Below, piece by piece: positions 32,059 through 42,796 of a stretch of 64,000 bases of DNA (positions within the stretch are counted from its first letter, which is position 1; the number at the start of each line of letters is the position of its first letter). The DNA is taken from the NCBI GenBank assembly GCA_008729055.1, contig SDUX01000007.1, forward strand, positions 6,544,356 through 6,608,355, given 5' to 3'. The notes under the pieces are model-generated. The model was given only the letters and a program-made list of their open reading frames with translations. It had not been told where the DNA came from and searched no databases. The translations under genes and the position numbers were made by a program. Origin of the DNA: Pyropia haitanensis. Its lineage: Eukaryota; Rhodophyta; Bangiophyceae; Bangiales; Bangiaceae.

Positions 32059-32224
32059 TGGCGGATCCGCTCGTCGCCGCCGCGGCGGGTGACGGCGGCG
32101 GCGGCGGCGGCGGCGGCGGCGCGCAGCAGCGGGGGGTGGCCACGGTGAGCTGCTGGCGCCAATGGCGGGGGGGAGGGGCGAGCGGCGGCCGGGGGGGCGG
32201 CGCAAAGGCCGGCCGGCGGGGCAT
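31121..32224 (-). CDS. Thiamine-phosphate synthase / TenI superfamily protein, probably organellar
   Basis: A TIM-barrel protein of the ThiE/TenI superfamily. ThiE joins HMP-PP and thiazole phosphate to thiamine phosphate; TenI isomerises the thiazole intermediate. The 367-residue frame starts at 32224 (CCGCCATGCC) after a pyrimidine leader. An Arg/Pro-rich N-terminus and a Gly run precede the barrel. Recognisable strands are TTLVVLRNKQVPPRELTALA (the usual L-R-x-K element), VALVINTST, LRLGLHLPAAAVSAAAV, LVGASAHTVAEVAAATAAG, VDYLLVGTVYASASHPGK followed by PPEGL, VPCVGVGGVTAGRVPPVVAAG and GGVAVISAF. The S-H-P-G-x-P-P-x-G loop is commoner in TenI-like members than the T-x-T-K loop of canonical ThiE, so synthase activity is not assured. 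Ala runs interrupt the middle of the barrel (31520-31610), which is unusual. No introns. Confidence 0.75.
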
Positions 32225-32552
32225 GGCGGGTGGGGGGGAGGCGCCGCCGCGGGCAGGGGGGTGGTGGGCGGAGGAGGGAGGGGTGCCGAGCGCGCCGCCC
32301 CCGCGCCGCGAGCACCGAGGCGATGGGCGTGGTTTGACGGGGACGGCCGCGGCGGCGGCGCCGTGGACGGCGCGCGTGCGCAGCGGCGGCCGCCGCGTGA
32401 CAGGGGGACAGCAGAGGCGCAGGGGGCGGACGAGGTCGCCCACACCCACCACCAACGGAGTCAGCTCGCCTCGGGACCGAGGACATGGTGAGCGACTTGG
32501 ATGTCGCCGCGAAAAATGAAAGATGAGCTGGTGCACGATATTTTCATCCGCA
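32225..32552. other. Intergenic spacer upstream of the tRNA
   Basis: Plus-strand G-rich at the left, which is the pyrimidine leader of the minus-strand gene. It becomes AT-richer from about 32490 towards the tRNA. No gene was seen. Confidence 0.6.
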
Positions 32553-32649
32553 GGGCCTGTGGCAAAATTGGATTATCATCCGAAAACCGCGCTTGACTAC
32601 GAAACGTGGAGAGATCAAGAGATTGCAGGTTCGAGTCCTGCCAGGCTCG
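32553..32649 (+). tRNA. tRNA-Arg(ACG) with an anticodon-loop intron and a probable D-arm intron
   Basis: The acceptor stem GGGCCTG (32553-32559) pairs with CAGGCTC (32642-32648), with one G-U pair and discriminator G at 32649. The T-arm is perfect: GCAGG TTCGAGT CCTGC (32625-32641), an exact B-box. The anticodon stem CTTGA (32592-32596) pairs with TCAAG, and the loop begins C-T-A-C-G-A, giving anticodon ACG. There are 18 nt instead of 7 between the stem halves, so an 11-nt intron is present at the usual position after base 37; CTACG can pair with CGTGG in the intron. The D-arm (TGGCAAAATTGGATTA, 32560-32575) is followed by 11-13 extra nt before the GCG preceding the anticodon stem. A TTTT Pol III terminator follows at 32661-32664. 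Total is 97 nt. Exact intron ends are uncertain, and one D-stem pair remains a mismatch under every choice. Confidence 0.85.
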
Positions 32650-33213
32650 CGACGAATCCATTTTGCCGTGTCCAAGCTCGATCACTAGGTGCTTGCAGCG
32701 CTCCACTTGGATGTGCGACTGGCAACAATCGTTCAAGTCTGGCACTCACGTTGAAAAAACAGAACTTTCGATCTCGGAGCGACTTTCTATGCACAAAAGT
32801 TACGTGAGAATGTCCATTCTTGTTCGGATTCGAACACGTCCGACCACTCCCCGCGTGCCCGTTCTCTCCGCGTGTCCCTTCACCCCTCTCGTGGCCGTCT
32901 ACCCCCCCAGCGGCCAACCCTTTATTTGCCGAGACTCGCCAGCCATCGCCCTCACCCCTCACCCATCCTCGCCCATCCCCCCTTCACCCCCTTCACCCCC
33001 TTCACGCACGGCACTCCCTCCACCGCTGCCTCCCCCTCTCGCCCCTGCCCGCGACGCTCCCGCTGGCGGACAGACCCGTGCCGCCATCTGCCCCCCCCTC
33101 CCGGCTTGGGCCGCCCCTCAGCGTCCTCACTGCCACACCCATAACCGCCCGCCGTCGCGGCGGCGACCGTGGCCACCGCCACGGCGGTCGACCCGACGGG
33201 CCGGCGTCGCGCG
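32650..33213. other. Intergenic region with C-rich leader
   Basis: Moderate GC content from 32665 to 32860, then C/T-rich leader (32930-33090) with a TTCACCCCC triplication near 32979-33005, upstream of the rhomboid gene. No gene was seen. Confidence 0.6.
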
Positions 33214-34137
33214 ATGGGCGCTCCGCGTCCGCCCATCCCGCCGCCGGCGCGGCGGCCCGTCGGGTGGCTGCTGGCGTTTGCGCACCCCCCCACCGCCGCC
33301 ACTGGCCCACTGGGCTGGTCGGCCGCCGTCGCCGGCGTCGCGGTCCGCCGCGCCCCGCCGTGCCGGCCGCGGAGCGGTGGCGGCCGTGGCGCGGCGCGCC
33401 GCGCGGCGGTGGCGTCGCCCATCGTCGCGGCGACGCCGCCGGCCGCACGTGGCGGCGGCGGCGGTGGCGTCGGCGCGGGCGTGGTCCCCCCCGCCCCCCG
33501 ACCCCGCGACGCGGCTACCCTCACGCTCGTCGTGCTCAACGCGGCGGTGTTTGGGGTGTGGCGTGCGCGGCTGGCGCCGCGCCTTATCGCCGCCCTCTTC
33601 CTCGACCACTCGCACCCGCGGTGGTGGCAGCTGCTCACGTCGACGGTGTGCCACTTTAGCGCCGGCCACCTGAGCAGCAACCTCTTCTTTCTGCTCCTCT
33701 TTGGGCGGCTGGTGGAGGAGGAGGCGGGCGCCGCGGGCCTGGCGCTCGTCTACATTGTCTGTGGCGTTTCCGCCAACGCGCTGTCGCTGGTGCTCCTCCC
33801 CGCCGCGACGCTGTCGGCGGGCGCGTCGGGGTCGGTGTTTGGCCTGTTTGTCGTCGCGCTGCTGCTGCGGTCGCGGTGGGGGGTGCGGGGGCTCGTCGAC
33901 GCGGCCGTGCTCGGCCAGTTTGTCGTGCGCCGCGTGTATGACGAGGCGCAGGCGGCGCTGGCGGCGTCTCGAGAGGGGTGGGCGGGCCGGGGGGGGGTGA
34001 ACCACGTGGCGCACCTGGGGGGGGCCCTCGCGGGCGTGCTGCTGCTGTGGACGGTGCGCACGTTCGTGCTGGCGATGGAGCGCAAGGCGAGGGGGAGCGG
34101 GGGGGAGGGCGGGAAGGTGCCCCCAGTGCGCCGTTGA
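33214..34137 (+). CDS. Rhomboid-family intramembrane serine protease, probably plastid
   Basis: Rhomboids cut transmembrane helices within the bilayer with a Ser-His dyad. The 307-residue frame from the ATG at 33214 has a basic, Ala/Pro-rich N-terminus of about 90 residues resembling a transit peptide. Then come TM1 (TLTLVVLNAAVFGVW), a loop with HPRWWQLLTSTVCHF, HLSSNLFFLLLFGRLVEEE, a helix containing LALVYIVCGVSANALSLVL, the nucleophile motif GASGSVFGLFVVALLL, and the catalytic His helix NHVAHLGGALAGVLLLW. Both catalytic residues (Ser in GASGS, His in HVAHLGG) are present, so it should be active rather than an iRhom or derlin. A hydrophilic segment (about residues 235-265) between the Ser and His helices is longer than usual. 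The C-terminus is basic. No introns. Confidence 0.9.
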   Translation: MGAPRPPIPPPARRPVGWLLAFAHPPTAATGPLGWSAAVAGVAVRRAPPCRPRSGGGRGAARRAAVASPIVAATPPAARGGGGGGVGAGVVPPAPRPRDAATLTLVVLNAAVFGVWRARLAPRLIAALFLDHSHPRWWQLLTSTVCHFSAGHLSSNLFFLLLFGRLVEEEAGAAGLALVYIVCGVSANALSLVLLPAATLSAGASGSVFGLFVVALLLRSRWGVRGLVDAAVLGQFVVRRVYDEAQAALAASREGWAGRGGVNHVAHLGGALAGVLLLWTVRTFVLAMERKARGSGGEGGKVPPVRR

Positions 34138-35477
34138 TGGGGTACGAAGGGCGGTCGGGAGCGGCGCCGCGGTGGGGCGAGGAGGGCGGCGGCGGTGGAG
34201 GTGGCTGCGGGTTTGAGCGGGCTGCGGTCGTGGCGAGACGGTCGTCTCTGTGCTGGGGGTGGGCGTGGGTGGTGAGCGTCCCCCGTCGGTCCGGCTGCGG
34301 GTGTCGTATTGTTCACTTCATTCATGAAATTTACAACTGAGACCAGCCCCAGCGTCTGAAAGATCTGACAAGTTGGCTGGGCGCATTGTGGATACGGCCA
34401 TGAACCCGTGCGCAACGTCGTGGCTCAATGGGCTGGGCGCGTCCATCCCCGCTGCCGCTCACCTTTATGCGGGCGACGTTGTGAGGGGGCGGTCCCAGCT
34501 TCGCTGGTTGACCAAGCACAAGATCCTCCCTACGCGGAGGGTGCTGAAGGGCACCGCTGGCGGGCTCCCATCCCCGGCCACTGCCGCCCGCCACCACCAT
34601 CCTACCGACAGTGCCAGCGGCGCATTTCAGAGTATCAGCCAACACCTCACTGCGCACGCTGTTGGCCACTTCCCCGTGAGGGAGCCGCCAAGAACGGGCG
34701 CGGCGGGCGTCGACGACCTCCACGTGGGCACGCTCTACGCGGCGGCCACCCAGCTGGGCAATGCCTCCGAGTGCCTCGCCGCCCTGGCCGCCCCCGGATG
34801 CGCACGTGAGGACACGTGGGCGTGCGCCCACGAGGGCGCGGCCTTCGTCGCGCTGTGCTTTCCAGTAGGGCGAGGGACGGTCTTGTAATGGCTCCCCGAA
34901 AATAGACAACACTGAATCAGTGAGCTTTTTTAAGTCAGCCATCGTTATTGTTTTCCATGACCACGACTACGTGACCGACTTGGAAAGTGATGTCGAGTTC
35001 CATTGCCATTTTGCTGACGAGGTGGAATTCCACGGTGCCGGCAGGCGCCTGCGCCGCGCCAGACGCGACCGGTCGGCGACCGCGCGACCATCTGCGCGCA
35101 CCGTGGCGGACGACCGGTGAGGGGCGCCGCGCCTGCTCATGGTGGTTTGCCACTGCCGCGCGCGGCGGTGGCAGCGCCCGCCGCGGCGGGCGGTGCGCGT
35201 ACGCGTCGGCTAGTCTGGCACCGCAAGCCGGCGGGAGCCGACCAGGTCTGCCGGGGGTTGCCGCCACGCCTCGCTCTCCCTCCCCTGCCTCTTGTGCGGC
35301 ATCGGCATCCTCTCTTCTCTCCGCTTACCCCCCCCCTCCCTTTCCTTCCCTTCCCTCCCTACCCCCGCTCCCACCACTCCCCCTGCCCCCTCTCCCTCGC
35401 GCCCTACCTCCCCCCCCCCCTCCTCCCACCTTTTCCCTTTCCCGTCCGCTGCGCTGCTCACGGCTACTGGCTTTGCC
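34138..35477. other. Intergenic region, partly lower GC
   Basis: Overlapping frames of 171-203 codons lie on both strands at 34331-34942. Neither has a recognisable motif and neither is called. AT-richer sequence is found at 34890-35010. From 35290 to 35450 there is a strong C/T-rich leader of the following gene. Confidence 0.5.
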
Positions 35478-38035
35478 ATGGCGTCATCGGCGGCCGCTGC
35501 CGCGGGCGGCCCGCCGTCGGTACGCGGGGCCATCCGCTCGCGGCTGCTCAACGATATGATTCGGCGGGTGGTCAATCCGTCTGGCGGCGGCGGCAAGCCC
35601 GGCGGCAGCCCCAAAAACTGGGTCGTCCTCATCGTCGACCGCCCCGCGCTGCGGATCCTCGCGGCGGCGCTGCCGCTCAACGAGCTGGTCAATGACGGGG
35701 TCACCATCATTGAGTACCTGGAGCTGCGGCGGGAGCCGCTGCCTCAGCTCCCCGCCATCTACCTGCTGTCGCCGGCGGCCGAGTCGGTGGCCGCCCTCGT
35801 CGCGGAGGACCCCAAGCAGTACAAGGAGTTCCACGTCTTCTTTACCGCCCCGCTGCCGGCGTACCGGCTGAAGCTCATCCAGGCGCAGTCGGGGCTGCTG
35901 CGCAAGCTCAAGGCGTGCGTCGAGCTGGACATTGAGGTGAGCGCGTACGAGGCGCGCGCCTTTTCCCTCGACCGCCCGGCCGCGTCGCTGCCGCAGCTGT
36001 TTGCAACCGACGGGGGGGGGGGGGCGGCGGCGTGCGCCGCGAGGCCCGCGCCGAGATGTGCCTCACCGCTGAGCGGCTCACGTCGGTGTGTCGGCTGCTG
36101 GCGCCGCCCGGCGCCGCCACGTGGACGGTGCGCTACGACGGGCGCTCGTCAACGGCACGGACGGTGGCGAGCCTGGTCAAGGAGGACCTCGCCACCGCCC
36201 CCGCCGAGGCGCCGACGGGGGCGGCGGCGGCGGGCATTGCCAAGCGCGCGACGCTGCTGGTGCTGGACCGGTGCATGGACCCCGCGACGCCGTTGCTGCA
36301 CGAGTTTACGTACCAGGCCATGGCGCACGACCTGCTGCCGCTCGACTACTCCAAGCCGGGCGGCGCGCACTACACCATCCCCGCGCCCGAGGCGGCCGCC
36401 GACGGGGACGGGGACGGCGGTGGGGGGGCGGCTGCCAAGCCCAAGGAGGCGCTCATGGAGGACGAGACGGACGCGTCGTGGGTGGCCACCCGTCACCTCC
36501 ACATTGCGCTCGCCATGCCACACTGCCAAAAGGCGCTGCGTGACTTTGTGGAGACCTCCGCGGTTGCCAAGGTGCACCGCCACGGCGGCGGCGGCGACGG
36601 GGCCGGCGGTGGCGACGGGGCGGGCGGGGAGGGCAAGCTGGACCTGGCGGACCTGTCGAAAGCCGTCCGCGGGCTCCCCGAGTACACCACCAAGCTGGCG
36701 CAGCACTCGCTGCACGTCAACGCGCTGGACTCGCTCATGGACCGCTACCGGGGATCCCACCTGGACGCGGTCGCGGCCGTGGAGCAGGACCTAGTTACGG
36801 GTGCGGACGCGGAGGGCGCGCGCGTGCGGTCCGAGCGGGCGCTGCTGGTACTGACGGGCCTCCTCGGCCGCACGGACATTGCCGACGGGGATAAGGGGCG
36901 GGTGCTGGCGCTTGCCGCCGCCGTCGGCTCTCGTGCGCCGCGCCTGGACGGCGCCACCCCGTCGCCGTTGGCGCTGTCGGCCGCGTTTACGCGTGGCGTG
37001 GCGCCGCTGGTGGGGTCTGTCGAGGACACGCTCGGGCGGTCGTTTGCATCTGTGTTGCGGGGCCTCGACACTCTCCTGACGGCGGCCAAAGGAGGCGCCG
37101 CGGACTGGAAGCGCGCCATCGATGATGCCGCGGCGGGTGGCGGGGACGAGGACGCGTCGGCGTCGGCGCAGCTGCGCAAGCTCCGTGACCTCCGCGCCGG
37201 CGTGGCCGCCCGCCGCGACGCGCGGCGGCAGGAGAAGGAGCGCGCCAACCGCCACACCCTGTCGGCGGAGCTGCCGTTTGAGCTCTCCCGCTACGTGCCA
37301 CCGGTGCGTGGGGTGGGGGTGGACCTGACGACGGGTCTTCTCGACGCGACGCTCTTCCCCTTGTGTGGCGGCGTGGACGCACTCATTGCCAAGGCGCGGG
37401 GGGGGGGCGCCGCCGGCGGCGGCGGCGCCGCCACCGCCGTGCCCTCCCCCGCCTCCGCGTCGCCCTCCCGCCGGCGCGCCAGGTCTGGCAGCGCCGAGCG
37501 CGGCGGCGCCGCGGCGGCCGCGCCCTCCGCGGACCCCGACCACGAGTTTGTCCTCTTCTTTGTGGGCGGCGTGTGCCACTCGGAGGTGCGCGCGGCGTAC
37601 GAGGTGGCCAACCACACGGGTGCCCGCCTGACGGTGGGCGGCTCGGCGCTGCTGACGCCCCGTGGCTACCTCGACGCCCTCGCGGGGGTGGACGACCCGG
37701 TGACGCGCATCAAGCTGATGCAGCCGCCGCCGGCGCTGACGATTGCCCAGTCCAAGGCCGCCCGTGCGCGCGCGACAGAGGCGGGCGGAGGGGGGGGCGG
37801 GGGGGGGGGCGGCGGGGGGGGCAAGGCGCCCCCGTCGGCGGCGGCTCGCGGGGGTGCGGCGGCGGCGTCGCCACGGGGCGCCGCCGCGCCGCCGGGCGCG
37901 ACGCGCGCGGCGTCATCCCCACGGGGTGGGGGTGGGGGGGATGCGCCGCCGTCGGTTGCCGCCGCTGGCGTGCCGAGCAGCCCAGAGGTGGTGACGAGCG
38001 TCAAGAAGAAGAAGCTGTTTGGGCGCCGCAAGTGA
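35478..38035 (+). CDS. Sec1/Munc18 family protein (syntaxin-binding regulator of exocytosis)
   Basis: SM proteins clasp syntaxin and assembling SNARE bundles to permit vesicle fusion, here most like the plasma-membrane (Sec1/KEULE) class. Corrected length is 852 residues. The start ATG at 35478 lies in GCCATGGC. Domain 1 shows LLNDMIRRVV, KNWVVLIVDRPALRILAAAL, VTIIEYLELRREPLPQLPAI, YLLSPAAESVAALVAEDPKQ and YKEFHVFFTAPLPAYRLKLI. Domain 2/3 has ATLLVLDRCMDPATPLLHEF, TYQAMAHDLLPL, LPEYTTKLAQHSLHVNALDS and LSAELPFELSRYVPPVRGVG. The last conserved strand is HEFVLFFVGGVCHSEVRAAY. Gly/Ala/Ser-rich inserts and a long disordered tail precede the basic end KKKKLFGRRK. The frame shifts by one base in the G run 36011-36023; one extra G restores it. 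No introns. Confidence 0.92.
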
Positions 38036-38778
38036 GGGTGGCGGACGGGGGGGGGGAAGGCGACCGGGAGGGTGCCGTTGGCGGCGGGGAGGTGCCTGTT
38101 TCGTGTAGTTACGCGACCGTACGGCGCTTGCTACCTCGCCCTTTGTTGTTTTTTGTTTTGTTTTTTCTGTACAGCCGCTCCGCGTCTTGTTCCTCGCTTT
38201 GTTTTTGCGCCGATCCCGCCGCGGGAGCACCGCCCGTGGCGACGCTCGCCACGTGTCCGTGGTGTGGCGTGCTGACCCTCCCTGAATCGTCGACCCCCCA
38301 CCCCATCTGGCTGAAATTGCCCATTCCATGACCCATTCCATCTCCGGCAATCGCACGACGCGGCGAGATCATGGCGAGTCCCTCCCCCCACTGCGCGTCG
38401 GCCGGCCGGCCGGCCGTTGGCCGACGCACACCTCAGAACGAGGCGGCAGGCGGGGCCCATCGACGCCCCCGCCGCGGGCGCGCGCGCGCGGCTGTCTGTC
38501 CCCCGCGGGGCCAGTGCGGGGTGCCCGGCGCCGGTGGCCATAACGTGCGCGGGGAGCGCCGGCCGTCGCCGTCGTCCACCAACGTCGGTCCGGCGCCTTG
38601 GCCATCCTGTCGGCTTCACCCGCGCAGCTCACCGTTGTTGTGTCTCGCACAGCCAACTGGACTCGTCTCTCTGCATCCCCGCCCCCAACCCCCCCCCTCT
38701 TCCTCCCCCCCCCCCGCCCACCCCCCCCTTCCCTCCGGTCCGCCGCCACCCTCTACCCGCCGTGCACCCTTCGCCACT
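38036..38778. other. Intergenic region with C-rich leader
   Basis: A G-rich patch follows the Sec1 stop (38036-38060) and T-rich segments lie at 38145-38170. C-rich leader of the next gene lies at 38680-38740. No gene was seen. Confidence 0.6.
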
Positions 38779-40029
38779 ATGGCGGCCTTTGTCGGTGCCG
38801 CGGCCGCCCCAATGGCGGCCGCCGCCCACGTCTCGCCCGCCGCGTGCGCGTCGCGGTCGTCTGCGTTTGTCGCGGCGGCGGCGACGGCCGGCGGCGCCCG
38901 CCTGCCCGCCCGCGCGCCGTCGACCGGCGCGGCGGCGGTGCGGATGGCCGACGCGGCGGTGGACTTTGACGCGCTCGGCGAGCGGTTTGCCAAGGAGGGC
39001 GCCTCCCCCGTGGAGGTGATTGACCACGCGCTGACCACCTTCCCGGGCCAGGTGGCGATTGCCTTTTCCGGCGCCGAGGACGTGGTGCTCGTCGAGTACG
39101 CGCACCGGACGGGCAAGCCGTACCGGGTGTTTGCGCTCGATACGGGCCGGCTGCACGCCGAGACGTACAAGTTTTTCGCCAAGGTGGAGGCCCACTATGG
39201 CATCCGCATCGAGTACACCTTCCCCGACAGCGCGGAGGTGGAGGCGCTCGTCAATGAGAAGGGCCTGTTTAGCTTTTACGAGGACGGCCACCAGGAGTGC
39301 TGCCGCGCGCGTAAGGTGCGGCCGCTGCGGAAGAAGCTGGGCACCCTCGCCGCGTGGATCACGGGCCAGCGCAAGGACCAGTCGCCGGGCACCCGCACCG
39401 CCGTGCCGGTGGTGCAGGTGGACCCGGCGTTCAAGGGCCTTGACGACAGCACGCTCATTAAGTACAACCCGCTGTCGAACGTGTCGTCGGAGCAGGTGTG
39501 GGCGACCATCCGCATGACCGAGGTGCCCTTCAATGAGCTCCACAACCAGGGCTACATCTCGATTGGCTGTGAGCCGTGCACCCGGCCGGTGCTGCCCAAC
39601 CAGCACGAGCGGGAGGGCCGCTGGTGGTGGGAGGAGGCGACGCAGAAGGAGTGTGGCCTCCACAAGGGCAACCTCTCGACCGAGGCGGGCGCCTCGCAGT
39701 CGGCGGACGACTTTGTTGCTGACGCGGTGTCGGGCGCGTCGGTGGTGCTCTTCACCAAGACCAGCTGCAAGTACTGCTCGGCGACCAAGGACTTGCTCAA
39801 TAAGCTGGCCGTCAGCTACACGGACATCAATGCCGAGGTGCTGGAGAACGCGGCCGACGTGCGGGCGGCGCTGGAGCGCAAGACGGGCCAGACGACGGTG
39901 CCCAACATTTTCATCGGCGGCCGCCACGTGGGCGGCAACGCCGAGCTGCAGGCCGCCCACAAGTCGGGTGCGCTGGCGGATATGCTCGCGGGCGTGGGCA
40001 TCACCACACCGCAGGTGAGTGCCAAGTAG
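38779..40029 (+). CDS. Plastid adenylylsulfate (APS) reductase with C-terminal glutaredoxin domain
   Basis: Reduces APS to sulfite with electrons from glutathione, the key step of assimilatory sulfate reduction in plastids. The 416-residue protein starts at 38779 (CCACTATGG) with an Ala-rich transit peptide of about 55 residues. The reductase domain has [31 protein letters not shown] and [15 protein letters not shown], with [20 protein letters not shown] supplying the second Cys pair of the [4Fe-4S] site. ECGLH carries the catalytic Cys. A short linker leads to a glutaredoxin-like domain: [19 protein letters not shown] (Cys-Lys-Tyr-Cys in place of CPYC/CPFC), [20 protein letters not shown]. 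This domain order is that of plant/algal APR, so a separate reductant is not required. No introns or frame breaks. It lies tail-to-tail with folC, stops 116 bp apart. Confidence 0.96.
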   Translation: MAAFVGAAAAPMAAAAHVSPAACASRSSAFVAAAATAGGARLPARAPSTGAAAVRMADAAVDFDALGERFAKEGASPVEVIDHALTTFPGQVAIAFSGAEDVVLVEYAHRTGKPYRVFALDTGRLHAETYKFFAKVEAHYGIRIEYTFPDSAEVEALVNEKGLFSFYEDGHQECCRARKVRPLRKKLGTLAAWITGQRKDQSPGTRTAVPVVQVDPAFKGLDDSTLIKYNPLSNVSSEQVWATIRMTEVPFNELHNQGYISIGCEPCTRPVLPNQHEREGRWWWEEATQKECGLHKGNLSTEAGASQSADDFVADAVSGASVVLFTKTSCKYCSATKDLLNKLAVSYTDINAEVLENAADVRAALERKTGQTTVPNIFIGGRHVGGNAELQAAHKSGALADMLAGVGITTPQVSAK

Positions 40030-40145
40030 GCTTGAGATGCGTGCGTCATCTAGGTTGTGAGGCGGGGGAGGGGCAATTTCAAAGGTCGTGCCTGCGTACG
40101 AGCGTTTTTTTCTTCTTCCCTTGCTCCCCGTACGTCGGGTCAAGC

Positions 40146-41447
40146 CTACTCGGAGTGGCCCGGTGGTGCGGCTGCCGCCCTCCGCTTTTTAGCGGCTGCC
40201 GCTGCCACCGCCGGACGCACAGCGCCCGCCAGGTGGAGCGACCCGCTCACAAACACCCACGAGGGTGCGCACGGCGGGAGGTCCCCCCCCCCCCCCCGCG
40301 CCCACGCGAGCGCGACCTCCACCGCCGCCAGCGGGTCGGCCACCACCTCCACGTCCGCCGCGGCGCCCACCACCCCCCGCACCGCCGCGGCGAGGGCGTC
40401 TGCGTCGAGGTACACGTCGCTCGCCGCCACGGCGGTGCACACAAAGCGGGCGACGCCGGGCAGGGCGCCGCGCACCGCCGCCGCGATGCCCGCCGCGTCC
40501 TTGTCCGCGCCCACCCCGAGGACGACCGTCACGGCCGGCGGGCCGCCCGCGTCGGCGACGCGGGCGCCCACCGCGGCCGCCGCGGCGGCGGCCGAGGCGG
40601 GCACGTGGCCCCCGTCAATGCCCACCCACACGGTGGGCGGCGGCGGGGGGGAGGACGCACCGCCGGCGGCCGCGTCGGCTGGCGGCGGCGGTGACGCCGA
40701 CGGCGGCGGCGGCGGCGGCGGCGGCACGGAAAACAGCTCCATCCGGCCGGGCAGCGCCGCCGCCGCCGCCGCGCGCACGCCCGGCCAGTCCAGGATGTCG
40801 CTGCTGATGGGCTTGCCACTCTGCCCGTTTGGGCCGCCACCGCCAGCGGCGGCGGCGGCCACCCCCCCCCCCCCGCCGCCGCCGCCGCCGCCGCCGCCGG
40901 CCGCCGCACCGAGTGGCCGTTGCGGCCGAGCTGGTCGAGCACCTCCCCCGCGATCGCCGCGTTGCGCTCGTCAATGGACAGGTCGTCCCCGTCGAGGCAC
41001 ACGTACGTGACGCCCGCCGCGCGGCGGCGGCGGGCGACCCGCTCCACCGCCGCCGCGACGGCCGAGCCGGGCGCCACGCCCGTGATCAGCCGCCCGCCCG
41101 GCGCGACGATGCCCGCCTTCTCCGTCGCAATGTCCACCAGCCGCGGCCCGATGATCGCCGCGTGCTCGTCGTACACGTTGGTCAGCACCGCCACGGGGGC
41201 GGCGAGGACGGCGGTCGAGTCGAGGGCGCCGCCGAGGCCCACCTCCACCGCCGCCGCGTCCACGCCGGCGGTGGCGAGCGTCAGGAAGCCCGCCGCGGTC
41301 ATGACGTCAAACCAGGTCGCGTCGGCCGCCGCGTCGGCGGGCCGCTGCGCGACGCCGCCGCCATTGGGAACCGCCGCCGCCGTCGGCGGCGGCGGGCTGC
41401 CGCCGGCCGCCCGCGCGACCGCGTCTGCCGCGGTCGGGGTGGCGGTC

Positions 41448-41479
<32 letters not shown>

Positions 41480-42009
41480 CGCCTCCTCCCCCTCCTCTGC
41501 CGCGGCGGCGGCGCCCCCCCCCCCCCCCGCAGCCGGCCCCCCCGCCGCGGCCGGCGCGCCACCCCCCCCCCCCCCCGGTCCGCCACCGCCGCGGCGCGCG
41601 CGTCGAGCGCCGCCTCGAGCGCCGCCGCGAGCGCCTCCTCCGCCACCGGCACGCCGTCGATGCGCACCCGCTCCGTCACCGACGCGACGTGCGGCGAGCC
41701 GTACACGCCCGTCCGGTAGCCCGCCGCGGAGAGGGCGGCGGCGGTGAGGGCGGCGACGGAGCCCTTGCCCTTGGAGCCCGTCACGTGGACCGTGAGGGGC
41801 AGCCGCGCCTGCGGCGCGCCCAGCCGCGCGAGCAGGTCCCCGCAGGGGGCGCTGCTGACGCGCATCCGCCGGCGGGCGCCGACCGCCCGCGCGGAGCGCT
41901 CCCAGTCGACGAGCGCGTCGAGGCGGGAGAGGGCGGCCGCGAGGCGCCGCGAGTAGGGCGGGCCGGTGTGGCGGGAAAAGGCGCCGGCGGCGGGCATGGT
42001 GCCACGCAT
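40146..42009 (-). CDS. folC: Folylpolyglutamate synthase / dihydrofolate synthase (FolC)
   Basis: An ATP-dependent ligase that adds glutamate to dihydropteroate and/or folates, making them retainable cofactors. About 621 residues after two one-base corrections. The frame opens at 42009 (MRGTMPAAG); the second ATG at 41997 has the better context, GGCACCATGCC. Motifs in order are YSRRLAAALSRLDALVDWER, the P-loop VHVTGSKGKGSVAAL, GVYGSPHVASVTERVRIDG, and, after a Gly/Ala-rich insert of about 100 residues, WFDVMTAAGFLTLA, AAVEVGLGGALDSTAVL, VLTNVYDEHAAIIGPRL, DIATEKAGIVAPGGRLITG and GKPISSDILDWPGVR. The C-terminus carries VWVGIDGGHVPASA and SWVFVSGSLHLAGAVRP. The frame shifts once in the C run 41565-41577 and once in 40861-40873; the same protein family continues each time. 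The Gly-rich insert after the P-loop domain is unusual. Confidence 0.9.
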
Positions 42010-42796
42010 GGGGGCGGGTTGGGGGGAAGGGGCGGGGCAGAGGGCCGGCAACAGGGGGGGGACAGGGGGGGGGGGGGGGGGGGGAGGGGAGGGGGAGGCG
42101 CGGCAGCACAGGGGGCAAGTCGGCCACACGCCACACGCCGACGCACCTGATGCAGCGGCTGTTGGTGGTGCGGAGGACGGTGGGTCGGTCCGTCTCGCCT
42201 GCTGCCGACCGCCTTGGCGGGGCGGGCGCAAACAGCGGGGCGGGTGCCCTGACCAGGCGCGGGCGTGCACTGGGCGGTATCGACACGAGGTCCCTGTCAA
42301 GGGCCGTACAGTAGCTGCACCGAGGTGGAGCTGCAAACAAGGACAGTACGGTACGCGTGCGCGAGCGTGGCGCTGGCGCAACCCGCCGTCGGCGATCCCA
42401 GTCTTGGATCCGTCACAATTCGCACGTGTCGGATACGGTCGGATACGGTCGTCTCAAGCGGATGGATGTACAGTACACTACCACAGGAACGAACAGGGGC
42501 CGTTCATTGGGTCAAACGTCGACGCTTTATGATTTCTCCGACGCAAACAGACCCCTGTTGACGAGGTCGCACCACACGGCGGGATCACGAGGTGACGTGG
42601 GGCGGACAGGAAGAGCGGGCAGTCCTATCTCCACCCGTGATCGTGGACTCCAACAGGCTGGTCACGAGTGGACGCTCGCCGCCGCAACGCGTCGTCCCCG
42701 TCGCAGCCGCCGCCCCCGACGAGCCGCCCCGTCACCGGTGCGACCGCTCCCGCCCCGCGCGCGCACGCAGCGCGGCACACACCGCACCCGCCGCCG
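42010..42796. other. Intergenic region
   Basis: The plus-strand G-rich block 42015-42090 is the pyrimidine leader of folC. Sequence at 42390-42600 is less GC-rich and holds a short TCGGATACGG direct duplication (about 42428-42450). No gene was called. Confidence 0.5.

Noticed and set aside
32812..32832. B-box-like GTTCGAATCC on the minus strand near the real tRNA
   Set aside because: The T-stem halves do not pair and there is no A-box or acceptor stem. The match comes from the palindrome TTCGGATTCGAA-like sequence.
34331..34942. Overlapping 171- and 203-codon frames on opposite strands
   Set aside because: Neither has a family motif, and two overlapping genes are unlikely; probably chance in moderate-GC DNA.
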